A DNA stretch of 64,000 bases, taken from positions 1 through 64,000 of the forward strand of contig NZ_JAMXOD010000006.1 of NCBI RefSeq assembly GCF_024721305.1, written 5' to 3'. The position numbers and the translations under genes were made by a program. The notes beneath the pieces are model-generated. The model searched no databases, had not been told where the DNA came from, and saw nothing but the letters and a program-made list of their open reading frames with translations. This DNA is from Aequitasia blattaphilus (GTDB lineage: Bacteria > Bacillota > Clostridia > Lachnospirales > Lachnospiraceae). This document shows, in pieces, positions 17,141-24,428 of this stretch. The stretch's first letter is position 1. Each line of letters begins with the position of its first letter.

Positions 17141-17162
17141 ATGAAAGGAGGCTGGGATTGGA

Positions 17163-17600
17163 ATGAATGATGCGTATAAGACAATTAATCAAACATTGGT
17201 TGGTTTGTTTAATGAAATTATGGAGCTAGAGGAAAAGGCTCTGACAGGAAGCAGCTTTACGGACTTAACCAACAATGATATGCACGTAATTGAGGCCATT
17301 GGCCTTGAAGAAGGCAACAATATGAGTAAGATTGCCAAGAAGCTCAATATTACAGTTGGCTCCTTAACTACTGCCATGAACAGCCTTGTAAATAAAAAGT
17401 ATGTCGTAAGAAAACGAAGCGAAGTTGACCGGCGGGTTGTATATGTAAAACTGACCGAAAAAGGTATTCAGGCATTCTTGCACCATGAAGAATATCATAA
17501 GAAAATGACAGAGGCAATTTTGGAGAAACTATCAGAAGAGGAAATACCAGTGCTGGTAAAAACCCTGGACGCTCTAACAGATTTTTTTAATGCCTATTGA
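17163..17600 (+). CDS. fabT: MarR-family regulator of fatty-acid synthesis, FabT-like
   Basis: A 145-residue MarR protein with a winged helix-turn-helix: MSKIAKKLNITVGSLTTAMNSL is the recognition region and RRVVYVKLTEKG the wing. Dimerisation helices lie at both ends. Being the last gene of the fab operon, whose promoter holds two TTTGA/TCAAA palindromes, it most likely acts as the FabT repressor of its own operon. In Streptococcus fabT sits at the head of the cluster next to fabM; here it sits at the tail next to the NMO-like gene. AAAGGAGG precedes the ATG. Confidence 0.88.
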   Translation: MNDAYKTINQTLVGLFNEIMELEEKALTGSSFTDLTNNDMHVIEAIGLEEGNNMSKIAKKLNITVGSLTTAMNSLVNKKYVVRKRSEVDRRVVYVKLTEKGIQAFLHHEEYHKKMTEAILEKLSEEEIPVLVKTLDALTDFFNAY

Positions 17601-17655
17601 CAATCTACTTCCCAGGAAGTAATATTATTGTAAGCAAAACCGAAACGTTTCGGTT
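17597..17655 (+). promoter_or_regulatory. Promoter of the aldo/keto reductase-sensor operon with LacI-type operator
   Basis: TTGACA (17597-17602, overlapping the fabT stop codon), 17 bp, TAATAT (17620-17625). An 18-bp perfect palindrome, AACCGAAACGTTTCGGTT, lies at 17638-17655, just past the expected transcription start, the usual place for a LacI-family repressor. The identical 18 bp occurs at 33331-33348 before the aldolase-lacI operon. Confidence 0.82.
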
Positions 17656-17677
17656 TGAGAAAGGAGAATACAAAAAA

Positions 17678-18661
17678 ATGACAAAAATGATGAAACTGGG
17701 GAATGAAAATGAAATTCCTGCAATTGGAATGGGGACATTTGGTTCAGATCGCTTTACACCGGCTCAAGTAGCAGAAGCTGTTGAAGGAGGAATCCGGGCG
17801 GGTTACCGATTGATTGATTGTGCCTCAGTATATGGAAACGAAAAGGAAATTGGCGAGGTCTTTCGTAAGCTGACTGACGAAGGAGTTGTGGAAAGAAAAG
17901 ATTTATTTATTATGTCCAAAGTATGGAACGATATGCATAGAGATGTAAAAGCAGCTTGCCAAAAAACGATTCAGGACTTACAATGTGGTTACTTAGACAT
18001 GTATTTTATCCACTGGCCTTTCCCGAATTATCACGCACCGGGATGTGATGTGGATGCAAGAAGTGCAGATTCCAGACCGTTTAGTATCGATGAATTTTGT
18101 GATACGTACCGTCAAATAGAAGAGCTTTATGAAGAGGGGCTTGTGAAAAATATAGGAGTTTCTAATATGACAATTCCTAAATTTGAAGAGGTATTGCCAA
18201 AACTCAACATAAAACCAGCAGCCCATGAGATGGAATTACATCCTTGTTTTCAGCAGGAAGAGTTATTCAACTATACAAAAGCACAAGGAATGCTGCCGAT
18301 AGCATATATGCCTATGGGTTCACCAAGAAGACCAGAAAGAGACATAGATCCAAACGATATTGCGGATTTGGAGTTGCCAGAAATGAGACAGATAGCAGAA
18401 AATCATGGAATACATCCAGCGTCTGTTGCCCTTAAGTGGGCGGTACAAAGAGGACAGCTTCCCATTCCGTTTTCAACAACACCAAAGAATTATCAGAGTA
18501 ATCTGCAGTGTATTGAAAAAGATATGCTGACAGAAGAGGAAATGAAAAAGATTTCAACTCTGGATAAAGGCAATCGCCTTGTAAAAGGTCAGGTGTTCCT
18601 GTGGGAAGGAGCAAAAGATTGGCATGATTTATGGGACGAAGAAGGGGTAATCGTCCAGTAA
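17678..18661 (+). CDS. aldo/keto reductase
   Basis: A cytosolic NAD(P)H-dependent reductase of 327 residues. The AKR tetrad is readable: Asp in RLIDCASVYGNE with its Tyr, Lys in IMSKVW and His in MYFIHWPFP. NADPH-site residues appear late, near STTPKNYQSNL. The frame is open from 17597, but AAGGAG at 17661-17666 and the promoter-operator upstream place the start at ATG 17678. It is the first gene of a unit with a two-component system and a sugar-binding sensor. The shared LacI operator suggests the substrate belongs to sugar metabolism: an aldose to be reduced to its alditol, or lactaldehyde from fucose. Specificity cannot be read from the sequence. Confidence 0.88.
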   Translation: MTKMMKLGNENEIPAIGMGTFGSDRFTPAQVAEAVEGGIRAGYRLIDCASVYGNEKEIGEVFRKLTDEGVVERKDLFIMSKVWNDMHRDVKAACQKTIQDLQCGYLDMYFIHWPFPNYHAPGCDVDARSADSRPFSIDEFCDTYRQIEELYEEGLVKNIGVSNMTIPKFEEVLPKLNIKPAAHEMELHPCFQQEELFNYTKAQGMLPIAYMPMGSPRRPERDIDPNDIADLELPEMRQIAENHGIHPASVALKWAVQRGQLPIPFSTTPKNYQSNLQCIEKDMLTEEEMKKISTLDKGNRLVKGQVFLWEGAKDWHDLWDEEGVIVQ

Positions 18662-18672
18662 CGGAGGTTATT

Positions 18673-20262
18673 GTGTATAAAATATTATTGGTAGATGACG
18701 AGATTTTAGTACGTGAAGCGATACGAGATAATATGAATTGGAATGAATTGGGGTTTGAATTAGTTAAAGACTGTGAAAATGGAAAGGATGCGATTTCATA
18801 TTTGAAAGAGCATCCTGTTGACGTTGTTTTAACAGATATTTGCATGCCTTACGTAGATGGTATGGAGTTGAGCAAGTATCTGTATGAAGAACATCCGGAT
18901 ACGGCAATTATAATTTTTAGCGGATATGATGATTTTGAGTATGCGAAGCGGGCAATTAAGTATCAAGTATCGGAGTATATGTTAAAGCCGGTCACAGGAC
19001 AAGAGTTGAGAGAAACCTTATTACGGATAAAGGAAAAACTAAATAAGAGTCATCAGTTGACTAAGGTTTATAAAAATTACACGAAAAATGAAGATGTAAT
19101 TCTATCAAAGATTCTAACCAATTTAATCAAAGGAACGCAGCAGGTGGAAACATGCTTGAGAGAGCTGCTGGAATATGGAATTGAGATTAAGGGCAGTGCT
19201 TATCGTGTGGCAGTATTAGATATTGATATCTATTCTGATTTATATGAGGTAGATGAGGAGACCAAAAAAGAAAGTGCCTTGATGGCTTTTGTAACCAACA
19301 ATATAGCCAAGGAAATTGTGGGTCGTAATAAATCAGGAATTGTGTCTCAAGATACCGATAATAGAAGTTATATCCTTTTTTATACGAATCTCGTAAAAGA
19401 GGACAAAAAGGAAGTAAAAAGAATTTCAAAAGAGATTCAAGATAAGGTATGGGAAACCACAGGTCTATCCCTTTCTGTTGGAATCGGCGAATTGGTCTTT
19501 TCCTTAAATGAATTGGATACATCTTATGGAAGTGCAATCAATAGCTTAACCTATCGGTACACGAAAGGAAATGGTGTAATTTTTGATTGTGTAGAAAGTG
19601 ATTTTAAAAAGAATAGCGTAGAGCTGGATGATATTTTAGCTTTGATGCTTACTGAAATCAGAAAAGGAAACAAGGATGCATCCCTCGTTACTTTAGAACA
19701 ATTAAGGCTATGGATACAGACGAATGATATCAGTAAAAATGAAACAATTGCATATCTTCATCAGGTTCAATGCCGTATATATGAAAGTATATCTGAGATT
19801 AATGAATGTTTTGAGCTTCGAGATGATGACATATCAAAAATATCAGGTGCGAGAAATTTGGAAAGTGCGACAGAGGTATTAAAAGAATATATCGTTCACG
19901 CTCTTTCAGCTGTTGCCCAGGTAGTTTATTCAAGCAAAGAACGGCAGACGGGGCTTGCTCTGGATTTTATACATTCCAATTATGGGAATCCCAATTTGAC
20001 ACTACAGGAAGTTTGTGATTATTTAAAGATTAGTACGAGCCACTTCAGCACAATTTTCAAGGAGAAAACAGGCAAAACCTTTTTGGAAGTATTGAATGGA
20101 GTTCGCATGGAAAAGGCAAAGCAGCTCTTAAGAGAGACCAGTCTCAAAAATTATGAGATTGCGGAGAAAGTAGGATTTAGTGATCCCCATTATTTTAATA
20201 TTGCCTTTAAAAAACTTACAGGAACAACGCCAAAGAACTATGCCAAGGAGCATTCGGCATGA
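18673..20262 (+). CDS. AraC-type response regulator, YesN-like
   Basis: Two-component response regulator of about 529 residues starting at GTG 18673 after GGAGG. The receiver domain is at the N-terminus (YKILLVDDE acidic pocket, phospho-Asp about residue 55 in VVLTDICMPY, Lys in MLKPV). A long middle linker of about 280 residues follows. The C-terminal 100 residues form an AraC double helix-turn-helix ending GFSDPHYFNIAFKKLTGTTPKNY. The gene follows the aldo/keto reductase by 11 bp and overlaps the sensor kinase by 4 bp (ATGA). It most likely activates the ABC transporter operon downstream; this is inferred from position. Confidence 0.93.
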   Translation: MYKILLVDDEILVREAIRDNMNWNELGFELVKDCENGKDAISYLKEHPVDVVLTDICMPYVDGMELSKYLYEEHPDTAIIIFSGYDDFEYAKRAIKYQVSEYMLKPVTGQELRETLLRIKEKLNKSHQLTKVYKNYTKNEDVILSKILTNLIKGTQQVETCLRELLEYGIEIKGSAYRVAVLDIDIYSDLYEVDEETKKESALMAFVTNNIAKEIVGRNKSGIVSQDTDNRSYILFYTNLVKEDKKEVKRISKEIQDKVWETTGLSLSVGIGELVFSLNELDTSYGSAINSLTYRYTKGNGVIFDCVESDFKKNSVELDDILALMLTEIRKGNKDASLVTLEQLRLWIQTNDISKNETIAYLHQVQCRIYESISEINECFELRDDDISKISGARNLESATEVLKEYIVHALSAVAQVVYSSKERQTGLALDFIHSNYGNPNLTLQEVCDYLKISTSHFSTIFKEKTGKTFLEVLNGVRMEKAKQLLRETSLKNYEIAEKVGFSDPHYFNIAFKKLTGTTPKNYAKEHSA

Positions 20263-22058
20263 AAAGAGAAAGCCTTAAAAAAAGTATATTTCGAAAATTC
20301 AGAAGCACGCAAAGTACCATGATGGTGTCGTTCTCACTTCTCATGGTGCTTGCCATGCTTATTTTTTTATTTATTGCCTTAAGTCATACGAAAAATGTTG
20401 CCTTTGAAAACTCAGTGGAAGCAACCTCCAGCATTACAAAGCAGGTGAATGACAATATTGATTCCTATATTGAGAGCATGGAAAATATAGCTGCCGTTGT
20501 TGCGAATGGATCGGAGGTATCAGCATATCTTTTTAGCAATGAAGAAGCAGCGGAAGAGGAGCAACTAAATAAGAACCGAATTGTTTCCCAATTTGAGACC
20601 ATAAAGAACAGTCGTGATGATATTTCCAATATTGCGGCAGTGGGGAATAATGGTAAATATATTGTTAATGATGGTCAGGATACATTAAGCGACTACGTAA
20701 ATATAAAAAATCAGCGATGGTATCAGACAACATTGTCTTCAAGAAGTGGTCAAGTCATCTCATCATCTCATGTACAAAATGTTATTCCAAGCAGCTATAA
20801 GTGGGTGATTACCTTAAGCAAGGCATTAATCAATAATCAAACAGGAAAAAGAGAAGGTGTCTTTTTTGTGGATTTAAATTATGAATCCATCAGCGATTTA
20901 TGTAACCGAAACCGCATTGGAAGTAAGGGTTACGTTTTTATACTGGATGAATTGGGAAATGTTGTTTATCACCCCAAGCAGCAACTTATGTATGGAGGAT
21001 TGAAGACAGAAAATATCGACCAAATAATGAGGAGTGATGCCTCCTATATTATAAATGAGTCTGGAGATGACAGTATTATTTATACGAAGTCAATCTCCGC
21101 AAAGACTGGATGGAGTGTGGTAGGAGCTACGTATGCATCAGATTTATTGAAAAATAATACCCAAACACAATTGATTTATTTTTTGGCGATGTTTTTACTT
21201 TTGGCAGGAGTACTTATTCTTTCAAGCTTTATTTCCAGAGAGATTACCAAACCAATCCGGGAGTTAAAAGATTCTATGATATTGGTAGAGAGGGGACAAT
21301 TTGAGCAAGCCAATGTGGAAGTAATTGCCAATAATGAACTGGGGTCACTGACGAAATCCTTTAATATTATGACGGAGCGAATTCAAAATCTGATGGAAGA
21401 AAATGTTCATGAGCAAAAGGAAAAGAGAAAGAATGAGCTAAAGGCTCTTCAAGCACAAATCAACCCTCATTTCCTGTATAATACTTTAGATTCTATTATC
21501 TGGATGTCAGAGGCTAAGAAAAATGAAGAGGTGGTTTTGATGACGTCAGCCCTTGCCCGCCTATTCCGTCAGGCAATTAGTAATGACAAAGAAGAAGTCA
21601 GCATTCGAGAAGAAATTGAATACGTAAAAAATTATTTGACGATTCAAAAAATGCGCTATAAGGATAAAATGGATTTTGAGATTCAAATCGATCCGAGAAT
21701 AGAAGGGATACCAATTATTAAGTTCGCAGTACAGCCCTTGGTAGAGAACAGTATTTATCACGGCTTGAAGGTGAAAGATACCAAAGGGAATTTACAAATT
21801 ATAGGTGGAATTGAGGGTGGAAATGCGTATATCGAGATTGAGGATAATGGCGTAGGAATGGAGAAAGAAACACTGGAACATATCTTTGATGATCAGAAAA
21901 AGGACTATAAAAGAAACGGTGTAGGAGTGAACAATGTACAGCGTAGACTAAAGCTTTATTACGGTGAGGCTTATGGGATTTCATATGAAAGCAAGGTGGG
22001 AATCGGGACAAAGGCAAGGATTTGTGTTCCCATTGAAAGAGAGAAAAGATATGAGTAG
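20259..22058 (+). CDS. YesM-type sensor histidine kinase
   Basis: A 599-residue membrane kinase: TM1 at about residues 21-44, an extracellular Cache-like sensor domain of about 250 residues, TM2 at about 305-327, a HAMP linker, then a His_kinase domain with the phospho-His in INPHFLYNTLDSI (near residue 405) and an HATPase with IEDNGVGM. The LytS/YesM class usually pairs with AraC-type response regulators such as the one upstream. The gene overlaps the regulator by 4 bp and the downstream binding-protein gene by 8 bp, so the three are translationally coupled and probably form one sensing complex. Confidence 0.93.
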   Translation: MKRESLKKSIFRKFRSTQSTMMVSFSLLMVLAMLIFLFIALSHTKNVAFENSVEATSSITKQVNDNIDSYIESMENIAAVVANGSEVSAYLFSNEEAAEEEQLNKNRIVSQFETIKNSRDDISNIAAVGNNGKYIVNDGQDTLSDYVNIKNQRWYQTTLSSRSGQVISSSHVQNVIPSSYKWVITLSKALINNQTGKREGVFFVDLNYESISDLCNRNRIGSKGYVFILDELGNVVYHPKQQLMYGGLKTENIDQIMRSDASYIINESGDDSIIYTKSISAKTGWSVVGATYASDLLKNNTQTQLIYFLAMFLLLAGVLILSSFISREITKPIRELKDSMILVERGQFEQANVEVIANNELGSLTKSFNIMTERIQNLMEENVHEQKEKRKNELKALQAQINPHFLYNTLDSIIWMSEAKKNEEVVLMTSALARLFRQAISNDKEEVSIREEIEYVKNYLTIQKMRYKDKMDFEIQIDPRIEGIPIIKFAVQPLVENSIYHGLKVKDTKGNLQIIGGIEGGNAYIEIEDNGVGMEKETLEHIFDDQKKDYKRNGVGVNNVQRRLKLYYGEAYGISYESKVGIGTKARICVPIEREKRYE

Positions 22059-23049
22059 AAAAGTTAAAACAAATATAATCGGAATTGGAAGTATTCTTCT
22101 TTTTCTCATTGTAATGGGAATATATGCTTTTGGAGAGTATCGACAGGAGAATGAAAGAAATAGAGAGTATCATTTTGTTTTAATCCCCAAAACATTGGAC
22201 AATCTGAACGGGTTTTGGACTTCCTTAATTGAAGGAGCAAAGCTGGGGGCATCAGAATACAATATTAATCTTTCGGTGTATGGTACTTATTCAGAAGATG
22301 ATATAAAAGGTCAAATTGAAAAGTTGGAAAATGCGATTCTGGAAGAACCAGATGGGATTATTATTGCGCCAACCAGTACAGAGGAGATTACACCTTCCTT
22401 AAAAAAAGCAAAAGAAAAAGGCATTGAAATAGTATTGGTGGATTCTACAATAACAGAAGATATTGGTGTCAGTTTGGTTTCGACAGACAATTATAAGGCA
22501 GGGGTTAATATTGGTCAATATGCCAAAAGATTGTTGGATGAAGATTCTCAAATCGGTATGGTAGGACACATCAAAGGGGTATCAACTGCTGTTGAAAGAG
22601 AAGCGGGTATGCGAGAAGGCTTGGGGGAATTTGAAGAAAAAATCCGGGAGGTTGTTTTCTGTGATTCCACCTATGAAAAAGCTTACAGCTTAACAATTGA
22701 AATGATGGAGAGGTATCCTGAAATTGATTTGATTATGGGATTGAATGAGTATTCTGCAGTAGGTGCTGCCAGGGCAATAAGAGATTTGGGACTGGCAGGA
22801 CAAGTCAATATGGTAGGCTTCGATAGCTCCATAGAAGAAATACAGTTTTTGGAACAGAATATATTTGATGCAATTATTATTCAAAAACCAGTTAACATGG
22901 GATATCTGGCAGTCGAACAAGGAATCAAGGCTTTGCAAGGGAAAAACGTAGAAAGCTATGTGGATTCCGGAAGTGTTTTAATCAATAGAGGAAACATGTA
23001 TCTAGATGAGAATCAGAGACTTCTTTACCCGGTGTCCGGGCAGGAGTAA
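22051..23049 (+). CDS. Membrane-anchored periplasmic-binding-protein-like sugar sensor
   Basis: A 332-residue protein with one N-terminal membrane segment (IIGIGSILLFLIVMGIYAF) and no lipobox, followed by a Peripla_BP_4 type sugar-binding fold (FVLIPKTLDNLNGFWTSL, DGIIIAPTST, VGFDSSIEEIQF). The true start is ATG 22051, overlapping the kinase gene by 8 bp. It is not the transport binding protein, which is a lipoprotein encoded at 27002. Binding proteins coded with YesM-type kinases usually present the sugar to the kinase, making a three-component system. The ligand is unknown. Confidence 0.88.
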   Translation: MSRKVKTNIIGIGSILLFLIVMGIYAFGEYRQENERNREYHFVLIPKTLDNLNGFWTSLIEGAKLGASEYNINLSVYGTYSEDDIKGQIEKLENAILEEPDGIIIAPTSTEEITPSLKKAKEKGIEIVLVDSTITEDIGVSLVSTDNYKAGVNIGQYAKRLLDEDSQIGMVGHIKGVSTAVEREAGMREGLGEFEEKIREVVFCDSTYEKAYSLTIEMMERYPEIDLIMGLNEYSAVGAARAIRDLGLAGQVNMVGFDSSIEEIQFLEQNIFDAIIIQKPVNMGYLAVEQGIKALQGKNVESYVDSGSVLINRGNMYLDENQRLLYPVSGQE

Positions 23050-23058
23050 AAAGAAAAC

Positions 23059-23124
23059 AGTAGAAAAAGCACTATATCGGGTACTCGAGACGTTGCAGGC
23101 ACCCGCTATAGTGCTTTTTCTACT
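23059..23124. repeat. Large hairpin A with a loop related to hairpin B
   Basis: An 18-bp perfect stem (AGTAGAAAAAGCACTATA at 23059-23076 with its complement at 23107-23124), then a CGGGT/ACCCG inner stem. The cap contains CTCGAGACGTTGCAGGCACC (23085-23104). It starts 9 bp after the sensor gene stop, and the right arm is T-rich (CTTTTTCTACT), so it may also terminate transcription. The cap is nearly the reverse complement of the cap of hairpin B. Confidence 0.85.
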
Positions 23125-23127
23125 ATA

Positions 23128-23204
23128 TACATTTAGTCTTAGAGCCCAGAGTGCTTGGCTCCATGTTGGACATGAATCGCCAGGATGCCGCTCCAACTAA
23201 TGTA
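23128..23204. other. Possible three-way-junction RNA between the two large hairpins
   Basis: A closing helix TACATT/AATGTA (23128-23133 with 23199-23204) encloses two further helices: GAGCC/GGCTC (23142-23146 with 23157-23161) and GTTGGA/TCCAAC (23165-23170 with 23192-23197). There is no credible coding frame here. The helices are short, so this is a suggestion only. Confidence 0.35.
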
Positions 23205-23232
23205 CACCAACATTTTTCGCAACTATAAGTTG

Positions 23233-23292
23233 CCATAACACCCTCGGTCAGGTGCCTGCAACGCCTCGAGTGCCTGACCGAGGGTGTTATGG
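23233..23292. repeat. Large hairpin B with a loop complementary to hairpin A
   Basis: A 20-bp perfect stem, CCATAACACCCTCGGTCAGG at 23233-23252 with its complement at 23273-23292. The cap, together with the stem edge, reads GGTGCCTGCAACGCCTCGAG (23251-23270), the reverse complement of hairpin A's cap except for one base. The stem sequence is unrelated to that of hairpin A. No T run follows, so this is not an ordinary terminator. Confidence 0.88.
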
Positions 23293-23306
23293 TAATTTAC
23301 AGAACG

Positions 23307-23352
23307 AAAAAAGGTTAAAAAACTCCGTAGTGGAATTTTTTAACCTTTTTTT
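23307..23352 (+). terminator. Rho-independent terminator upstream of the ABC operon
   Basis: A 16-bp stem AAAAAAGGTTAAAAAA (23307-23322) pairs with TTTTTTAACCTTTTTT (23336-23351) and runs into T residues. It should end transcripts from the aldo/keto reductase-sensor operon before the transporter genes. Confidence 0.85.
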
Positions 23353-23388
23353 GTAGATATTTCAATTTTATAAAAACTCCAAAAAAAT

Positions 23389-23420
23389 TATACTAAGTCT
23401 AGTTTAAAGAATTGGAGGAG
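23389..23420 (+). promoter_or_regulatory. Putative ABC operon promoter and ribosome site
   Basis: A good -10 box TATACT (23389-23394) has no recognisable -35 box 16-18 bp upstream, as is usual for promoters that need an activator. GGAGGAG at 23414-23420 sets the TTG start at 23427. The AraC-type response regulator upstream is the natural candidate activator (inference). Confidence 0.5.
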
Positions 23421-23426
23421 TGAAAA

Positions 23427-24413
23427 TTGGAAAAGTTAAAAAACAATGCTTTTATCAAGAAGGTTGGCTTTAACAGACTGGTATTGTTTGTGGTATTGCT
23501 GTTGATGTATGGAATATTCGCAATTCTTAGCCCTACGTTTTTGAGCTATAACCGTATCTTAAGTGCTCTTAACTATGCGTACTTTTTAGGGTTTTTAGCG
23601 TTAGGAGTTACATTTGTAATTGCAACAGGGGGAATTGATTTCTCCATAGGACCGGTTATGTTTTGTGCGGCGCTTATCAGTGGATATCTACTGACACAGA
23701 ATGGTCTGCCCCTTATTTTATGTTTATTGATTTCCATTTTAGTGGGAACCTTGTTTGGATGTTTAAACGGATATTTAGTAGCCTATTGGAACTTACCTTC
23801 TTTCATAACATCTATGGCGAGTATGATGTTGGCAAAAGGAATTGGTTCCGTATTTACGAAGACACAATCTGTAAGCTGGCCACAGGCGGTACAAGAAAAT
23901 GGAGAGTTTCGAAAACTTGTAAAGATTATGACAAGTGATGGAACGCAGATTCCTACTGGATTAGTAGTATTAATAATAGCATCTGTTATTTGTGCAGTTA
24001 TTTTAAATAAAACAAAAGCCGGACGTTATATTTTATGTATTGGAAGTAATAAAGAAGCCGTTCGTTTGTCCGGTGTTAATGTGAAAAAGTGGGAAATGCT
24101 TGCATATGTTATCTGTGGAACTTTGGCTGGAATGGCAGCTATCATCTTTGTAGGAGCATATTCAACCGTACAGCCAGGGCTTGGTGATACCTACAATAAC
24201 GAAGCAATTGCCGGTTGTGTTATGGGTGGAACCGCTATGAGTGGAGGAACTGCTTCTATAGGTGGAACGTTTATCGGCGTATTAATCATTGCACTCCTGC
24301 AGGAAGGAATACTTGCAATGGGATTCCAGAAGGACTGGCAGTACGTTATCACAGGTTTGATTGTTTTGGTAGCAGTATACGCAAATGTTCGCAGCCATAA
24401 AAGAAAGAATTAA
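23427..24413 (+). CDS. Sugar ABC transporter permease, RbsC/MglC type (first)
   Basis: A 328-residue integral membrane protein of the BPD_transp_2 family with about 8-10 membrane segments and the family block ATGGIDFSIGPVMFCAALISG. It starts with TTG, supported by GGAGGAG six bases upstream. It should pair with the second permease at 25936 and the fused ATPase at 24429 to import a monosaccharide. The motif LVAYWNLPSFITSMASMM and SGGTASIGGTFIGVLI are typical of ribose/galactose/xylose importers. Substrate is suggested by the neighbouring fucose genes but not proven. Confidence 0.93.
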   Translation: MEKLKNNAFIKKVGFNRLVLFVVLLLMYGIFAILSPTFLSYNRILSALNYAYFLGFLALGVTFVIATGGIDFSIGPVMFCAALISGYLLTQNGLPLILCLLISILVGTLFGCLNGYLVAYWNLPSFITSMASMMLAKGIGSVFTKTQSVSWPQAVQENGEFRKLVKIMTSDGTQIPTGLVVLIIASVICAVILNKTKAGRYILCIGSNKEAVRLSGVNVKKWEMLAYVICGTLAGMAAIIFVGAYSTVQPGLGDTYNNEAIAGCVMGGTAMSGGTASIGGTFIGVLIIALLQEGILAMGFQKDWQYVITGLIVLVAVYANVRSHKRKN

Positions 24414-24428
24414 AAGGAAGGTGAAATC

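Noticed and set aside
17636-17656. Catabolite (CcpA cre) site reading of the AACCGAAACGTTTCGGTT palindrome
   Set aside because: The core resembles cre, but the arms have C instead of the T of the cre TG, and the extended perfect symmetry is identical at two loci, one beside a lacI gene. A dedicated LacI site is the better reading.
23002-23200. Two overlapping 64-codon frames on opposite strands over hairpin A
   Set aside because: They run through the inverted repeat and the end of the sensor gene, mirror each other because of the palindrome, and have no ribosome site.
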